From assembly GCA_009809945.1 (NCBI GenBank), contig WTPW01000659.1, positions 120,135 through 184,134 of the forward strand: DNA of 64,000 nt, in the 5' to 3' direction. Source of the stretch: Gigaspora margarita (lineage: Eukaryota > Glomeromycota > Glomeromycetes > Diversisporales > Gigasporaceae). The first letter of the stretch is position 1; every line of letters begins with the position of its first letter. A program made the translations under genes and the position numbers. Below are positions 34,303 through 46,750 of this stretch, in pieces. Below the pieces are notes generated by a model that searched no databases, was not told the DNA's origin, and saw only the letters and a program-made list of their open reading frames with translations.

Positions 34303-34566
34303 TATGGGCTGCCGTCAATAGAAATCAAGCAGATTGACATTCCGAAAAAAATTAATGCCTTAACCTTCATCGCTTATATCCTGATGAATTTCTAAGCAAT
34401 TCTCATGATTTAATAGTCAAAAGAAAATTTAAGATCTAAAATTTCTTTTGACTATTAAAGTATGAAAATAGCTTCGAATTTATCAAGATATGGGCGGTAA
34501 AGGTTAAGGCATTAATTTTTTTCGAAATGTCAATCTGCTTGTATTTTATTGACGGTAGCCCATATG
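34303..34566. mobile_element. Palindromic MITE-like element, family P3, copy 1
   Basis: ATATGGGCTGCCGTCAATAG and the mirror TATTGACGGTAGCCCATATG bound it. The centre is TAATAGTCAAAAGAAAATTT with its complement at about 34410-34460. ATTAATGCCTTAACCTT also occurs on both arms. A second copy is at 40678-40922. Confidence 0.7.
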
Positions 34567-35279
34567 TTCATAGCAAAATCGACATAATATTATATATTCT
34601 TCAAAAAATCTGCTCAATCACTCTCATCACTCTCAGAGTTATTCAGATGACTGTTATTTTTATTTTTAGTTTATTTTAGTCGACTAATAAAAAATTTAGT
34701 TGAATACTCGGTTTCGATTTATATAGTTCTAGCAAGTTTTGAAAAAAATCGATTGAAAAAAATTACGTCTTAAGTTTAAATTTATAGATGTATAAAGATT
34801 TTCGTTTTCAATACTCATCTAAATATTGTAAAAAAATAAAATCACTGTTATCTAGAGGCCTGCGGTATAATAATTTAGTTTGCTCTAAAATTTGAGCTTT
34901 CAATATACCAGGTAAGATATATTGTTGGCATTAATTTAGGGAAATTCATATAATAATGCTTAACCCCTAACCAGTCTATAGATCAAAATCCCGACAATAA
35001 AAATCCCCACAGGGTCAAAATCCTGAAAATTATATATCGGGTGACTTTAACCTGGATGAAAATAGAACTTCCCCCTAATTGATACCAAATTCTGCTATTG
35101 TAGTTAAGTCATTTATTCTTTAAAAAGGATCGTTAAAATATCTAGCATTTTATTATATAATGAAAAAGCAATTTTATTTATATATTATGCTTACGTACAT
35201 AAGTTATACATATCTAAACAAAATATAATTTTGCATTTGAAAATATTTCTGCTTATATGTTATGTATATTGAAATTATT
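34567..35279. other. Downstream region of the KH-like gene; no gene recognised
   Basis: A+T-rich. 34982-35060 contains ATCAAAATCCCGACAATAAA and AAATCCCCACAGGG, the same kind of phrase as in the foldback at 52670. No poly(A) site for the minus-strand gene can be set with confidence. Confidence 0.4.
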
Positions 35280-38035
35280 TTAAAAATCGCATTTTGATAT
35301 ATTTGATTTAATAACATTGGAATCTTGCAAAACTTTCAAGAAATCATTTATATCATCCAGCATTGGTTTAACACCGCCTGATATATCATCAGGATACCAT
35401 TCAGGTACTTCTCCTGAATTTAAATTACCGTTTGCAGAAAAATCATCATCCCATGATTTCTTATATAACTAATAAATCAAAAAAAAATTGATCAGTTAAA
35501 AAAAAAAACTGTTAATAATTCAATTAAGTTATTTACCGTAACTCCAAATGAAACATTTTCTGATGGTTCACGTTGTAAAAGAATTTCCACACCAGGTGAA
35601 ATGTTTAAAAATTTTTCTTCACAATTCCAATATTCATATCGCGTAATTTCAATTATAAAATCATCTTTCCACAAAAATTTCTTTTTATGTTTTTCGCAAA
35701 CTGAGATAACAACGACATCTTCAGTATTTGTATAAACCAAATGATTTTGTGGACTACGTATTGTTTAAATATTAGTAAAAAAATATATATACAGGTTTAT
35801 TTGTTAAATTTTTTTTACAAATAATAGTACCTTAATCTTAGTTTATAAACAAATACTCCTTGAGGCTCAAATTTGTCGATACTAAGTCGTTTGGCTGTTT
35901 TGATTGAAAGCCTCCATGAACCTCCACTAAAAGCAAATATATATAGTATATATATAAATATATATAAATATTTATGATATTTTTATGTAAATTTATATTA
36001 TAATAATATTTTACACTTACTAATCTAAACAGGCCATGTTAATCTCCAACACATTTTTTTCATTTGTAACGGCATTCCATAATCCTATTTTACCATTACT
36101 AAATGATACGTCGAATGCACATGTCCATCTTTGTTCACCATATTTAATGGGACGACGAGATGCGTAAATCTTGAATTCATGGAAAGATGAATTTTCCCAA
36201 GCTTGATCATTTGTAAAATATTCTTCTAATTGTTTGAGTTGATTATAATCAGTTGTAAGGCTATTATTAAAAAAAATTTTTTTTTCAAAATCAATTTGAT
36301 TGTGTTGAAAATAAAATCAAAAGGAAATTAAAAAAAAAAAAAATCCAATAAATCATACCATGTAGTGAACCTTGATTGTAAACGAGTATCTTTCAAGACT
36401 AGATTATTCAATCTGTCAATCGACCACGATGACTTATCTTTAGGAAAATATGTAAGACATATTTGACCAAACCTAAATTTGTCAAAATAAGATTGTAAAA
36501 AATGATCATGTTAAAAAAACTGGATTAATGTGATTATTTACCTAATGCGCATTTTTATTTCTTCATCAAACAAATATACTGTTTGCAAGGCTTTCAATAT
36601 AGCATCTTCAATTCTTTTGACATTTTCCGAATGAACACTAAAATTTACGGTAATTCATTTGATTAAAAATAAAAATAGTTAACATCATGTAACATAACGT
36701 ACAGTATGGGTTTCGATAAATTTAATGTTGACTCACTCAAAAATTTCGATCTTTGTGCTATTGTTAGGTTGCTCGTCAATAACAACGGGCTCGAGAACTT
36801 TAAAGAAACCAATCAAATCATAAGGTGGTATGAGCCAATTAGGCGGATCTGCAATTCTAACTTTGTAAGGCATTCGAGGCTGTTCGATCATATGATAAAT
36901 CCAGCCTCTCTTTATTGGAATGTTGCGAGCCTATGAAAAGTATAAATAGATATTTCATTATTTTGTTGTAAATATACGAAAACTAGTGATAAATTTTTTA
37001 TTGATCTTACTAAGAAAACTTTAAGGTAAAGATTTTTAACGCGTGAAATTGCTTCATAAGCATTATCTTCATCATCTCCAACAACCCTAACCATCTTGAA
37101 CAAAAAAAAAAGATATTTATGAATAGAATATTTTGACTTTTTACACTTTTATTACTTTTTAACTTACATGATTTTGTGGATCATACCACATGTAACATTT
37201 AGTTTGAACACGAATCGGATCCAAAAATTCATCTTTTTCACCAATAATTCGCGAGATTGGAATTTCACGATCCGGAAAATAAAAATGAGAAGAAAAAGGA
37301 AGATCGATTTTAGGAAAACATTTAAGATTTTGACCTTCCTTTTCTCTTGCTTCTCTACGCTGTAATTTTCGAATCTGTTTTTCTGTAAGTGCTTTTTCAG
37401 GTCTAGCCCAACCTTTGACTTTTCTTGCAGTTCTGGTTTTAATTTGTTCCTTGAAAAAAAAAGACACGCAGATAAAATAATAATAATAATATTATTAATA
37501 TTATTATTATATAAAAATATTAATTTTTAAAGAACTTACATCATGAATATTCTGAGCGATCATATTCCATTGCATCATAGCTTGATCGAGATCATGGCGC
37601 GTTCCCCACATTTCAATTTGCTGTATACAGAAAAGACAAAATCAGGTATAAAGTAAAAAAAAAAAAAAATTTTTTTTTTTTAAGAATAATTATTTTACCC
37701 CTTCAACTTCATTATAGCTCATGTGCGTATTCGTTGATTCTTCAATACGTGACATATTGATCTTTCTATCACCTAAAACTAATTTTACATCGATATTTGG
37801 TGGAATCTAAAAAATTTTCAAGATTTATTAAATATTTTAAAAATAACGGTTAAAAGATCATAAAAGTGGTGTAATTAAGACTTACCAACCACACTTCATC
37901 AGGCATTCTTTTCAAAGTGGATGTGATATAATCATCATTCTTTTGTTGTGAACGTGGTTGCCTCCATTCTCGAGCTTCTTCTTCTTCATAATTTACACTA
38001 CTACTATCGTTTAAAGTGTTATTATGGTATACCAT
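35280..38035 (-). CDS. Fungal protein with a KH-like segment, 616 aa, 12 exons
   Basis: Exons: 37886-38035, 37699-37806, 37540-37620, 37168-37449, 37011-37094, 36737-36930, 36542-36637, 36359-36472, 36021-36260, 35831-35926, 35537-35753, 35280-35468. Every intron is GT-AG, 68-99 bp, and all phases join into one 617-codon frame, which is strong support. The N-terminus is acidic (VNYEEEEAREW) then PDEVW; a basic helix follows at about residues 117-150 (ARKVKGW, RKLQRREAREKE). Residues about 176-240 resemble a KH fold (RIIGEKDEFL, then RVVGDDEDNAYEAISRVKNL). The GxxG loop is degenerate (GEKD), so RNA binding is doubtful. The C-terminal half is rich in aromatic and beta-type sequence and ends with EWYPDDISGG and a short helix. 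No signal peptide or membrane helix. I suspect kinship with an uncharacterised fungal family carrying a KH-like domain, but cannot name a function. Confidence 0.85.
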
Positions 38036-38671
38036 GAAGACAATAAATTTAGTAAAGTTTGGTTCGTGTACATTTGTGCTTTAAATAAATGTTTAATGTA
38101 ATGATGCTAATTACATTCGATTACGTGAAGTATTTATATTAAATAATGATTTAGAAAAATCAATAACATCATTAGATGTTTTCGACGTAATAAAGAAAAG
38201 AATATTAGTGACATCTTATATTATTACACTAAGGGTATTCTCCTTCAATGTGATCAGTTAGTAAACGAGATCGTGCACAAGCACCATAATTAATTTACAT
38301 CTTTTTTTTTCATTGCTATTCCACTGATTAAAAATTGAGCACCAATCTATTAATTTAGGTGCTTGAGAGCACCCTAAAACTCAAATAACGTTTTCAAAAT
38401 ACTTTTTTTCTTTAAAAGTAGTATATACTATTTTTAAAATTGCACATAAAATTAATAATATATTTATTAATACTTTATCGTTATATTGAAAGAAGTCTTT
38501 ATTAAGTAAAAGATAAATCTTTATGTTTTCGTAATGAATAATATCGTTAAAACAATTGGTTTAAACCGTATTTCTACTAAACAACTTTGAAATAATTATT
38601 AAATGAGTTATATAACATTCGATAATTGTATGAGAACAAATCTTACATAATTTATCGTTGTGCATGAGTTT
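38036..38671. other. Intergenic region upstream of the KH-like gene; MITE end near 38365
   Basis: GGTGCTTGAGAGCACCCTA (about 38360-38378) matches the right terminus of the MITE at 42874-43157 (GGTGCTTGAGAACGACC). The matching left end is not seen. The promoter of the minus-strand gene must lie in this interval, but no specific element can be identified. Confidence 0.45.
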
Positions 38672-39310
38672 CTTATTGAGGATAGTTAAATTCCTTGAGA
38701 CATACATGAACGAAGAAAGGTCCCACTGACTTCGATTACATTTTACATGGATTTATCAAAAAAGCTTTCAAAATAAACGATTCAACATTTACAAAATGAC
38801 GCAATGATATTTTGTTAAAATATCCTAATAAGATGTTTAAATCTGAATATTTACATCTTCAAAGAAAATGCGTTAGTACAGTATCACTTATTAAACGAGA
38901 TGATTTACAAATGAAAGAAGTAAAAATTTGGGATTATATTATTAAATTTATAAAATCCAGGTTTATCATCAAATTGACCTGAAAATTGGATAAGTGAAAC
39001 CTTTTTAGCTATAGTACAAAATTGTTTATCTCATATCCGCTATTTTCAATACCTGGAGGTGACATTATTGATTGTATAGAACCACATCAAACAATCCTAG
39101 AAAAACATCTTTGAGAAGATATAATGAGAAGAATTGCAAACAAAATCAACAAATTCTTCCAATTCGAGCAATTATGGCATCAGCATTGCCAGCGCATATG
39201 ACGAAGCTGCTCTCAACGGTTATTAATGAAGCATATGCGGTCGAAATTCCATAAGAAAAATGCAAACATTTTCGATAGCAAATAACCCATACGAGCTTAA
39301 ATTGTTGTAA
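38672..39310 (+). pseudogene. Decayed BTB-BACK-TLDc family gene
   Basis: Fragments in shifting frames spell a BACK domain followed by the start of a TLDc domain. They include VKFLETYMNEERSH (about 38685), NDILLKYPNKMFKSEYLHLQ (about 38803-38862), VSLIKRDDLQMKEVKIWDYI (about 38880-38940), CLSHIRYFQ (about 39026) and GGDIIDCIEPHQTILEKHL (about 39057-39112). TVINEAYAVEI (about 39218) and IANNPYELKLL (about 39275-39307) begin the TLDc part. In this large Glomeromycotina family BTB-BACK regions are thought to serve cullin-3 or assembly functions. Stops and at least three frameshifts break it, and the BTB domain is not recognisable upstream. The open frame at 39072-39254 is only a fragment of it. 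Confidence 0.8.
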
Positions 39311-40677
39311 TGATAGGAGGTTTCAAAGTTAAAAAAAAAAAAGATGACTTATTTGAAAATAAATAGAAATTTGAAAAATCTCATTTGTGCTTCAAAATTT
39401 GAAGTCGGAAAGTGAAATGGGAGTGTTTGGATCCCCATTTCATGAAATCGGAAAATTTTTGAAATCAGTGTAGTCATTATTATGTTATCGTCATGTCATG
39501 TTTGTGGAAAATCCAAAAAATCAAGATATTATCGATGGAAAAGCAGCAGTTGTGTGCTCTGGTTGGTGGGAAACCTGTAGCAAAAAATACAGTATATGTT
39601 CAAATGGCTTCATTTGTAAACAAACGTTGTAAAGATAGTCAATAGAATGCTATAATAGAAAATGGCCGTTGGGTATTATCAAAGATATATATGGAAACTA
39701 AAAGTTAGTTAATAGGTGTGTTCAATGCCTAATTGAAAATAAGATGGATTGATGCATTATTTATTTCAAAATAAATACGTCACCAATTTCAAATCATGGA
39801 AAACAAGTAAATCATGAAAATTAAAAATAATGATGAAATTCTTGGTGCCTACATGTACAGTATAATCATAACAAATAGGATAAATCTTTATTTTTGATTG
39901 GCAAATGATATAATCATTACTTTATTTTAAGTCATATAGGTTTACCGGAATGTGTGGGTTTATTGTAATTCTGAACTTGGTCCATGTTTTGGTTCTAACT
40001 GGCTTACTGGCATGTCCTTACGTTTGTGCTAATATAATTGCAAAGATAAATTGCTTACAATAAAGTAGTAGCATTAGTAAGTTAAATATAATATAAGATT
40101 ATTCCATAACTTGCGGGCCTGTAAATCATGTATGTAATAATATTAAACTTAAATAATTTTAATATAAATATACATGCTAACCCTAAACTAATAATGAAAA
40201 ATTTTTTGATATTATCACATAATAAGTAATATTTTTTAGTAATACTAGATTTATAATTTAGTTCTATCATATTATTTCATATATTATAGTTATTCATGTG
40301 ATATATATAAGGAAAGAGAGAATAGTATCTGGCATTTTTTTATTCTTATACGTCAACCTCCTATATAATTATATATATATTTTTTTTACTTAAGAACTTT
40401 TTTAAAAATGTGATTATAAAGAGGTTGTGCCTTTATGGAGGTATTTTTTTATATATAATACTAATTGTAAAATAAATATAAAACATGTAGTATCGATTTT
40501 TTCTTTTTAAAATTTTATAAAATTTTATCAAGCAAATCATTTGAATTATTAAATAAAATTATATAGCAGGTTTTTCTGATTCTAGCAATAGTAAATTATT
40601 ATTAAAATTGGTTGAATAGTTGTTACAATATAAAGATTTATATTTATAGATATCAAAAGCTATTTCCAAAAATCATA
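39311..40677. other. No gene recognised; possible further decay of the TLDc gene, then A+T-rich DNA
   Basis: 39311-39900 is less A+T-rich and could be the eroded remainder of the TLDc gene, but I cannot trace a frame through it. 39900-40677 is A+T-rich; 40350-40445 has ACGTCAACCTCCTATATAAT and ATGTGATTATAAAGAGGTTG, resembling decayed termini of the pogo-like MITE at 59222. Confidence 0.4.
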
Positions 40678-40922
40678 TAATATGGTTGCTATTAATAGAA
40701 ATCAGACAGACTGAAAAAAATTAATGCCTCAACTTTTACAGCTCATAGTTCAATGAATTTTGAAGCTATTATCATGTAATAGTCAAAAGAAAGCTTAAAA
40801 CCTAACTAAGCTTTCTTTTGACTACTAAATAATGTTAACAGCTTTAAAATTCACTAATCCATGAGTTATGAAAGTTAAGGTATTAATCTGCTTGATTTCT
40901 ATTGATAGCAGCCCATATAATA
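40678..40922. mobile_element. Palindromic MITE-like element, family P3, copy 2
   Basis: ATATGGTTGCTATTAATAGA and the mirror TCTATTGATAGCAGCCCATA bound it. AGTCAAAAGAAAGCTTAA is mirrored by AAGCTTTCTTTTGACTACTA at the centre. It matches the element at 34303-34566 in order and spacing. Confidence 0.7.
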
Positions 40923-41219
40923 TCAACTAATCAAAATCAATTATTTTGTATAACTAAGGGAAATTTAAGCCAACTAGAGGAACTTTACAATATATAGAAG
41001 TATAATTATATATATATATATGTTATTAAAATTTTACTATTATAAAATATGCATTTTGTTCTATAGATTATAAAATTTTAATTACCATTGTAAAAAGTTT
41101 TATTAATACACATTTTTATTATTCTATTGTACTACTAAAATCATATAATAAATAATCTATATACACTTTACTCTTAATATTGTTCTGATTTTGAATTCAG
41201 TTTTGGGGTTATTTAAAAC
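40923..41219. other. A+T-rich spacer
   Basis: A TA run lies near 41010. Nothing else recognisable. Confidence 0.4.
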
Positions 41220-41725
41220 ATTATACAAGTTGAAAGGGTAAATTTCAACCTCAAATTTGAAACCAATTTGAGGTTGAAGATCAAATTTTTAAGTGAATTC
41301 AAGTCAAATTGACCAAAAAATCAACCTAAATTCGATCTATATTTAATTCAAAAAAAGCCTAAAATAAAAAACTAGTAGCTGATTTTAGGTTAAATAGTTA
41401 ATTTAAAATTTGACCTAAAATCAGATATCAAATTTAGATTAAATTTTATAAATATTTAATATAAAACAACTTTTGAATTTTTGAAGTAATTTTTAAATCA
41501 AATGTTCATAAAATTTAACCTAATTTGGTATCTGATTTTAGGTTAAATTTTAAAATTAACTATTTAGCCTAAAATCAGCTACCAGTTTTTTATTTTAGAC
41601 ATTTTTGGATAAATATAGATCAGGTTGATTTTTTTGGCAATTTGATTTGAATTTAATAAAAAATTTTGATCTTTGATCTCAAAGCAGTTTTCAATCTGAA
41701 GTTAAATATTACATTTTCAACTAGT
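41220..41725. repeat. Inverted repeat of about 500 bp
   Basis: GCTGATTTTAGGTTAAATAG near 41380 is mirrored by CTATTTAGCCTAAAATCAGC near 41560, and the outer arms also pair (AAATCAACCTAAATTCGATC with a GATCAGGTTGATTTTTTT-type mirror). The centre is near 41470. It resembles other MITE-like foldbacks here, but I could not fix termini or a target repeat. Confidence 0.65.
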
Positions 41726-42790
<1,065 letters not shown>

Positions 42791-42873
42791 TTAGTTTCAC
42801 CTGCAACTTTAGTCCCAGTGTGTAAATTCCCATTTTTTAATCTCAAATTAGCAGTAATTGTAATGAAATCTTA

Positions 42874-43157
42874 GGGTGTTCTCAAGCAGCTTCCTCAATG
42901 AGATTTGCTAGTGATCGAGGTGATGCTCAATCATTTCGATTAATCGAATTTAATTGAAATGATCTTTATAATGATTTTGCCAGAATTTCATTGTGCAAAA
43001 TGCGGATTTTAAATTTTAGCCAATCAGCGCAACTCTATGAAAAAAAAAGATAGTTGTTAGCTCCAGGTTTTTTTGACCAAAATGATTAATCACGTCTATT
43101 TTTTTAGCCAATCAGATCATTTTATTAATCATGGAGGGAGGTGCTTGAGAACGACCT
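42874..43157. mobile_element. MITE, about 284 bp, TA-flanked
   Basis: The left end GGGTGTTCTCAAGCAGCTTC and the inverted right end AGGTCGTTCTCAAGCACCTC form imperfect termini. TA is on both sides (42872-42873 and 43158-43159). Interior arms with AAATGATC and GCCAATCAG-type phrases also pair. A right-end fragment of the same family is at about 38360. Confidence 0.65.
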
Positions 43158-43159
43158 TA

Positions 43160-43483
43160 GTCAAATTACTTCTGCATATCTGAGATTAAAAAATTGAAGT
43201 AGAGGGGTGGTGCTTAATTTCGGAATGACATAGTAATTGTATTAGTTTATAAAATTATAACAATATAAATTAAAGTTAAAGTTAGTGAACTAAATTCATA
43301 ATGATTATGTGTTCAAGAATATTAAATCACTTAATGATAAGGTGGTGATTGTATTAATTAGTATATGAAGACATGATTTTATTAACGTCGTTATAAGTTT
43401 GCTCCTGTGTTTTATTTTTTCCTATTTCAAATGTTTTGTACTTGGTAAGATAGTAATACAAAATACAAATAAAAACAAGATAT
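43160..43483. other. No gene recognised
   Basis: A+T-rich spacer before the putative LTR. Confidence 0.4.
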
Positions 43484-44001
43484 TGTTACGGGGAGGAATG
43501 GACGATAATTCAATTTATACGATGTAAATATGTGTAGAGGCAGCTCGCCAGAGGCGTGACTTGGTGGTTTAACCTGATTTAATATAAACGTGACTTATGT
43601 GTCCTAATCCGAAGATTCCTTCTAAGAGATAAAACAATCCTTCTTTTTATACTTTACAAATATTATGGGAATCCCTACTCTAACATTATAGAATATTATG
43701 GAAACTACAAGACTAAAATCATACGATGTCCTATCTACGACGATATCATATCATCCGATAGATTATATTGTTTCTAAATCATTCCGCCGAGGCTAAGCCC
43801 CGAACATGCATGATCGATTATGCACGATTAATTATATGCAGAATCGGTTATATTGTCAATCATGCGTCATATGAAATGTGGCGCAGTGTACTTTCAATGA
43901 TCATCCTATATTAGAAATATCACGTTTTACCCCGTATGCCACAATGTCCAATTTATTTGAAATCAATTGGACATTGTGACATGCCATCCCATCGTCCAAC
44001 A
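43484..44001 (+). mobile_element. Putative solo LTR, about 518 bp
   Basis: It begins TGTTACGGGGAGGAATGGAC and ends ATCCCATCGTCCAACA, the TG...CA style of LTR ends with a TGTT/AACA match. Its G+C is clearly above that of its surroundings. CTTCTTTTTATACTTTAC near 43640 could be a TATA box. A strong hairpin CCACAATGTCCAATT is at 43939-43982. No target duplication adjoins these edges, though GATAT occurs at 43479-43483 and again at 44042-44046. No internal retrotransposon genes follow. A different kind of repeat is possible. Confidence 0.4.
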
Positions 44002-44840
44002 AATTTTAAAAAAATGTGATAGTGACTATAATAAAACAAATGATATCAAGTGACAATATATAAAAAAAATGTAACTTAAACTCTTTTTTTAGCAGGTTCT
44101 TGGATGTCCACGGCCAAAGATCTTCAAAACTCTTGCCGTGTTTACTCTTTTTGGTGCGATCGGCTCGAAGATTTTATCCTCGCGTTTTTAAATAATATGT
44201 TGGTTTAATCGTAATCGTAATCGTAATCGTAATCGTAATCCTAATCGTAATTCTAATCGTAAAGTAATAGTAATAGTATATTACTAACTTTTTACTTCGA
44301 ATTCTTTTTTAAAGAAACGTTAAATTAGTAAAATTTTACCTTTTGAGTACTTCGTCCTATGTTTATTAATCACTATTCGTGATTTTTTACATTTTTTTAT
44401 TTTTTGCTGCCGGATTTTTTACTGGGCAGATGAATTGATAATCACGAAAATTAAAGACCACATCGAAAGAATTTGCTGATCCTTTCTAAATAAAACCTGT
44501 TTTTTACACGCTAAATTCGTGATTATAACCCAGTGTTTGCATTTGACCATGGACAAACAAATATGTACATGGGTTAATCCAGTGCCCATATTGATTTATG
44601 GCATTCTCACGCAAGATAAATAATTCATTTATTTTTTGCAGCGTGTGATCTATAGTGATAATGCGCTATTTTTTAGATTTCTCCAATGCCATGGAATAGC
44701 TACGTCTTTCTTAAATTTTCTTTGCATCTTATGCAGCTAGTAATGTGATCCAGATTATACGGATTGGGTAGTGATGCAAAATCGATATCCGTATCTATAA
44801 GGATTTGATTTGTAATTCACAGTTAGAAAATAGTTAACTA
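44002..44840. other. No gene recognised; hexamer repeat at 44205-44275
   Basis: TAATCG repeats about ten times with variants from 44205 to 44275. The rest is unique, moderately A+T-rich DNA with short imperfect open frames and no recognisable family. Confidence 0.5.
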
Positions 44841-45465
44841 TTAAAGCTATACAGATTATAGTTAACTATGCATAGTTAACTATAATCTGTATAGCTTTAA
44901 GCAGTTAACTATAATTAATGGCATGTTCTATTTGCATTTACCAATTGTTTATCCGGCATTTGAAATTTTATGATTTTTATGCACGTGAGTTACACACGTT
45001 ATCCGAAAAATCCGTTCCGGATTTAAAATATATCCGGTAACTCACGTGCATAAAAATTTAAAATCTCAAACGCCGATCAACAGTTGGTATGCAGGCCAAC
45101 AAATATAAATGCCGTATAATCCAGTTATTCAAGCACGAAGTACTCATAACTACGGTACAATAGTATTCTAATACTAGTAAAGCGCTATTGCGCTTTACTA
45201 GCATTAGAACACTATTGTACCTTACCGTTATTTGCCATATGATTTGACTGGTCGAATTTTAAGCACCTTCGGTGCTTAAAATCGACCAACCAAAAAGCAT
45301 ACAGCAAATAACTATAGTTTGAATAATTGTAGTTAACTATTCAAACTAACTACAATTAACTATAATTTGAGTAATTAACTACAATTAACTATAGTTTGGT
45401 AGTTAACTACAAATAACTATAGTTTGAGTATTAACTACTATTAGCTGTAGTTCAGGTAGTTGATC
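44841..45465. repeat. Cluster of hairpins and GTTAACTATA repeats
   Basis: 44841-44900 is a perfect 60-bp palindrome (arms TTAAAGCTATACAGATTATA and on to the centre ATGCAT). 44946-45068 is an inverted repeat with GTGAGTTAC and ATCCGG motifs. 45154-45221 pairs GGTACAATAGT with ACTATTGTACC around AGCGCTATTGCGCT. 45250-45287 pairs GGTCGAATTTTAAGCACC with its near mirror. 45300-45465 repeats AACTATAGTTTGAGTA and TAGTTAACTACAA about six times. No gene. Confidence 0.8.
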
Positions 45466-46359
45466 GGCAATATACGTATGGATGAACACAAACATGATAC
45501 GTTTAAAAATTGTATGATCATGAGTCAGAGCAATCTTAATGCCGGCTAAATTAAACGGTTAACAATTAAATGAGTAAAACAGTTTAACATAAAGTCCAAA
45601 ATTATCCATAAGTATAAAGAATTAATTATATATTTACTATATTTGCATCTGTCCCGTGGATACTAGAAAAAAAAATAATAGCTAGTTAATTTATAAGTTG
45701 TTAGCTAACAAACTATTGATTCTACATTTTAAGATATATAGATCATGAATGATTAATATATACGTATAATTGTATCTATTTACCCCTTAAATTAAATTAC
45801 CTTAATATGTAACGATGTACATATAAAAAAAAATTTATTTGTTTGATACTAAAATTTGGGTTACGGAGGATACAATTTAGGATCAATCCAGAACCAATTC
45901 CGCAAATCCGCCAATATGTAAAGAAACTAAGGTAAAGAGTATGTCTAAAAGAACTATGTGCACTATGTGAATACATATATTACGATTTTTCTTGGTGTTT
46001 GTGATCTGTCTAACGTTACAGTCATATGATTTATAATTACTCATGATTTCCTGTGACTTCTCCGGCTAATGGGAATTTAGGACAATTTAGGACAATTTCG
46101 GGTAAAAGTGCAATAACAAATTCTAAATTAGAAATATCGATAATCCTATGTAACAAATAATTTATTGTATGTTAATCATTGTTAATCTATGTTGATTAAA
46201 ATAGAATTAAGATTGTGATTGGTTAACGAATTAATGACGACATCATAAAAAACAATCTACATTATGGACAATCAAGAATTTGTTATCATCGGTTTTTAGA
46301 AAACTGTATAGTTTTTCGGAAAAACAAATTATGCAGTAAAATTATATATCGATATTATA
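45466..46359. other. No gene recognised
   Basis: Unique A+T-rich DNA. TTTAGGACAATTTAGGACAATT near 46075-46097 is a short direct repeat. No exon-like frame was found. Confidence 0.4.
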
Positions 46360-46742
46360 AATTTAGAAGTTTCGAATTATGGTTTCGGGATTCGATTTTT
46401 TCTCCGGAATTAGTTTCGGGTTGAGTTTAATATCTACTAAAGATGGGCAATATAATTACTTATTACGTATAATTTAGATGTTTCGGACTGGGATTCGATT
46501 TTTTTTTCCGGAACTAGTTCCGAATTGAGTTTAATATCTACTAGAGATAGGCAATAAAATTTAGAAGTTTCGGACTATGGTTTCGGGGTTTCGGGGATTT
46601 CCGGAACTAGTTTCGGATTGAGTTTAATATCTATTAGAGATTGGCAATGTAATTACTTTATTACGTATAAATTTAGAAGTTTCGGGATTGTGATGTGACG
46701 TTTTACGTAAGAAGTGATTATCTTACCAGTTACCTATCTCTA
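46360..46742 (+). repeat. Three tandem copies of a unit ending in a hAT-like terminus
   Basis: Units start at about 46360, 46472 and 46558 with AAATTTAGAAGTTTCGG-like sequence, pass through CCGGAACTAGTTTCGG, and end with TTTAATATCTACTAGAGATA and GGCAAT. The last unit runs into the small element at 46635-46742. The middle unit lacks the ATTACTTATTACGTAT end of the others. Confidence 0.65.
46635..46742. mobile_element. Miniature hAT-like element, 108 bp
   Basis: Left end TAGAGATTGGCAATGTAATT; inverted right end TAGAGATAGGTAACTGGTAA. Flanking 8-mers ATATCTAT (46627-46634) and ATATCAAT (46743-46750) differ at one base. TAGAGATGGGCAA-type ends with an 8-bp duplication are common in hAT elements. 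Confidence 0.6.
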
Positions 46743-46750
46743 ATATCAAT

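Noticed and set aside
37540-37620. Doubt about the small exon of the KH-like gene
   Set aside because: It was considered dispensable but is needed in phase, has good GT-AG borders and gives a plausible helix (TRHDLDQAMMQWNMIAQ), so it is kept.
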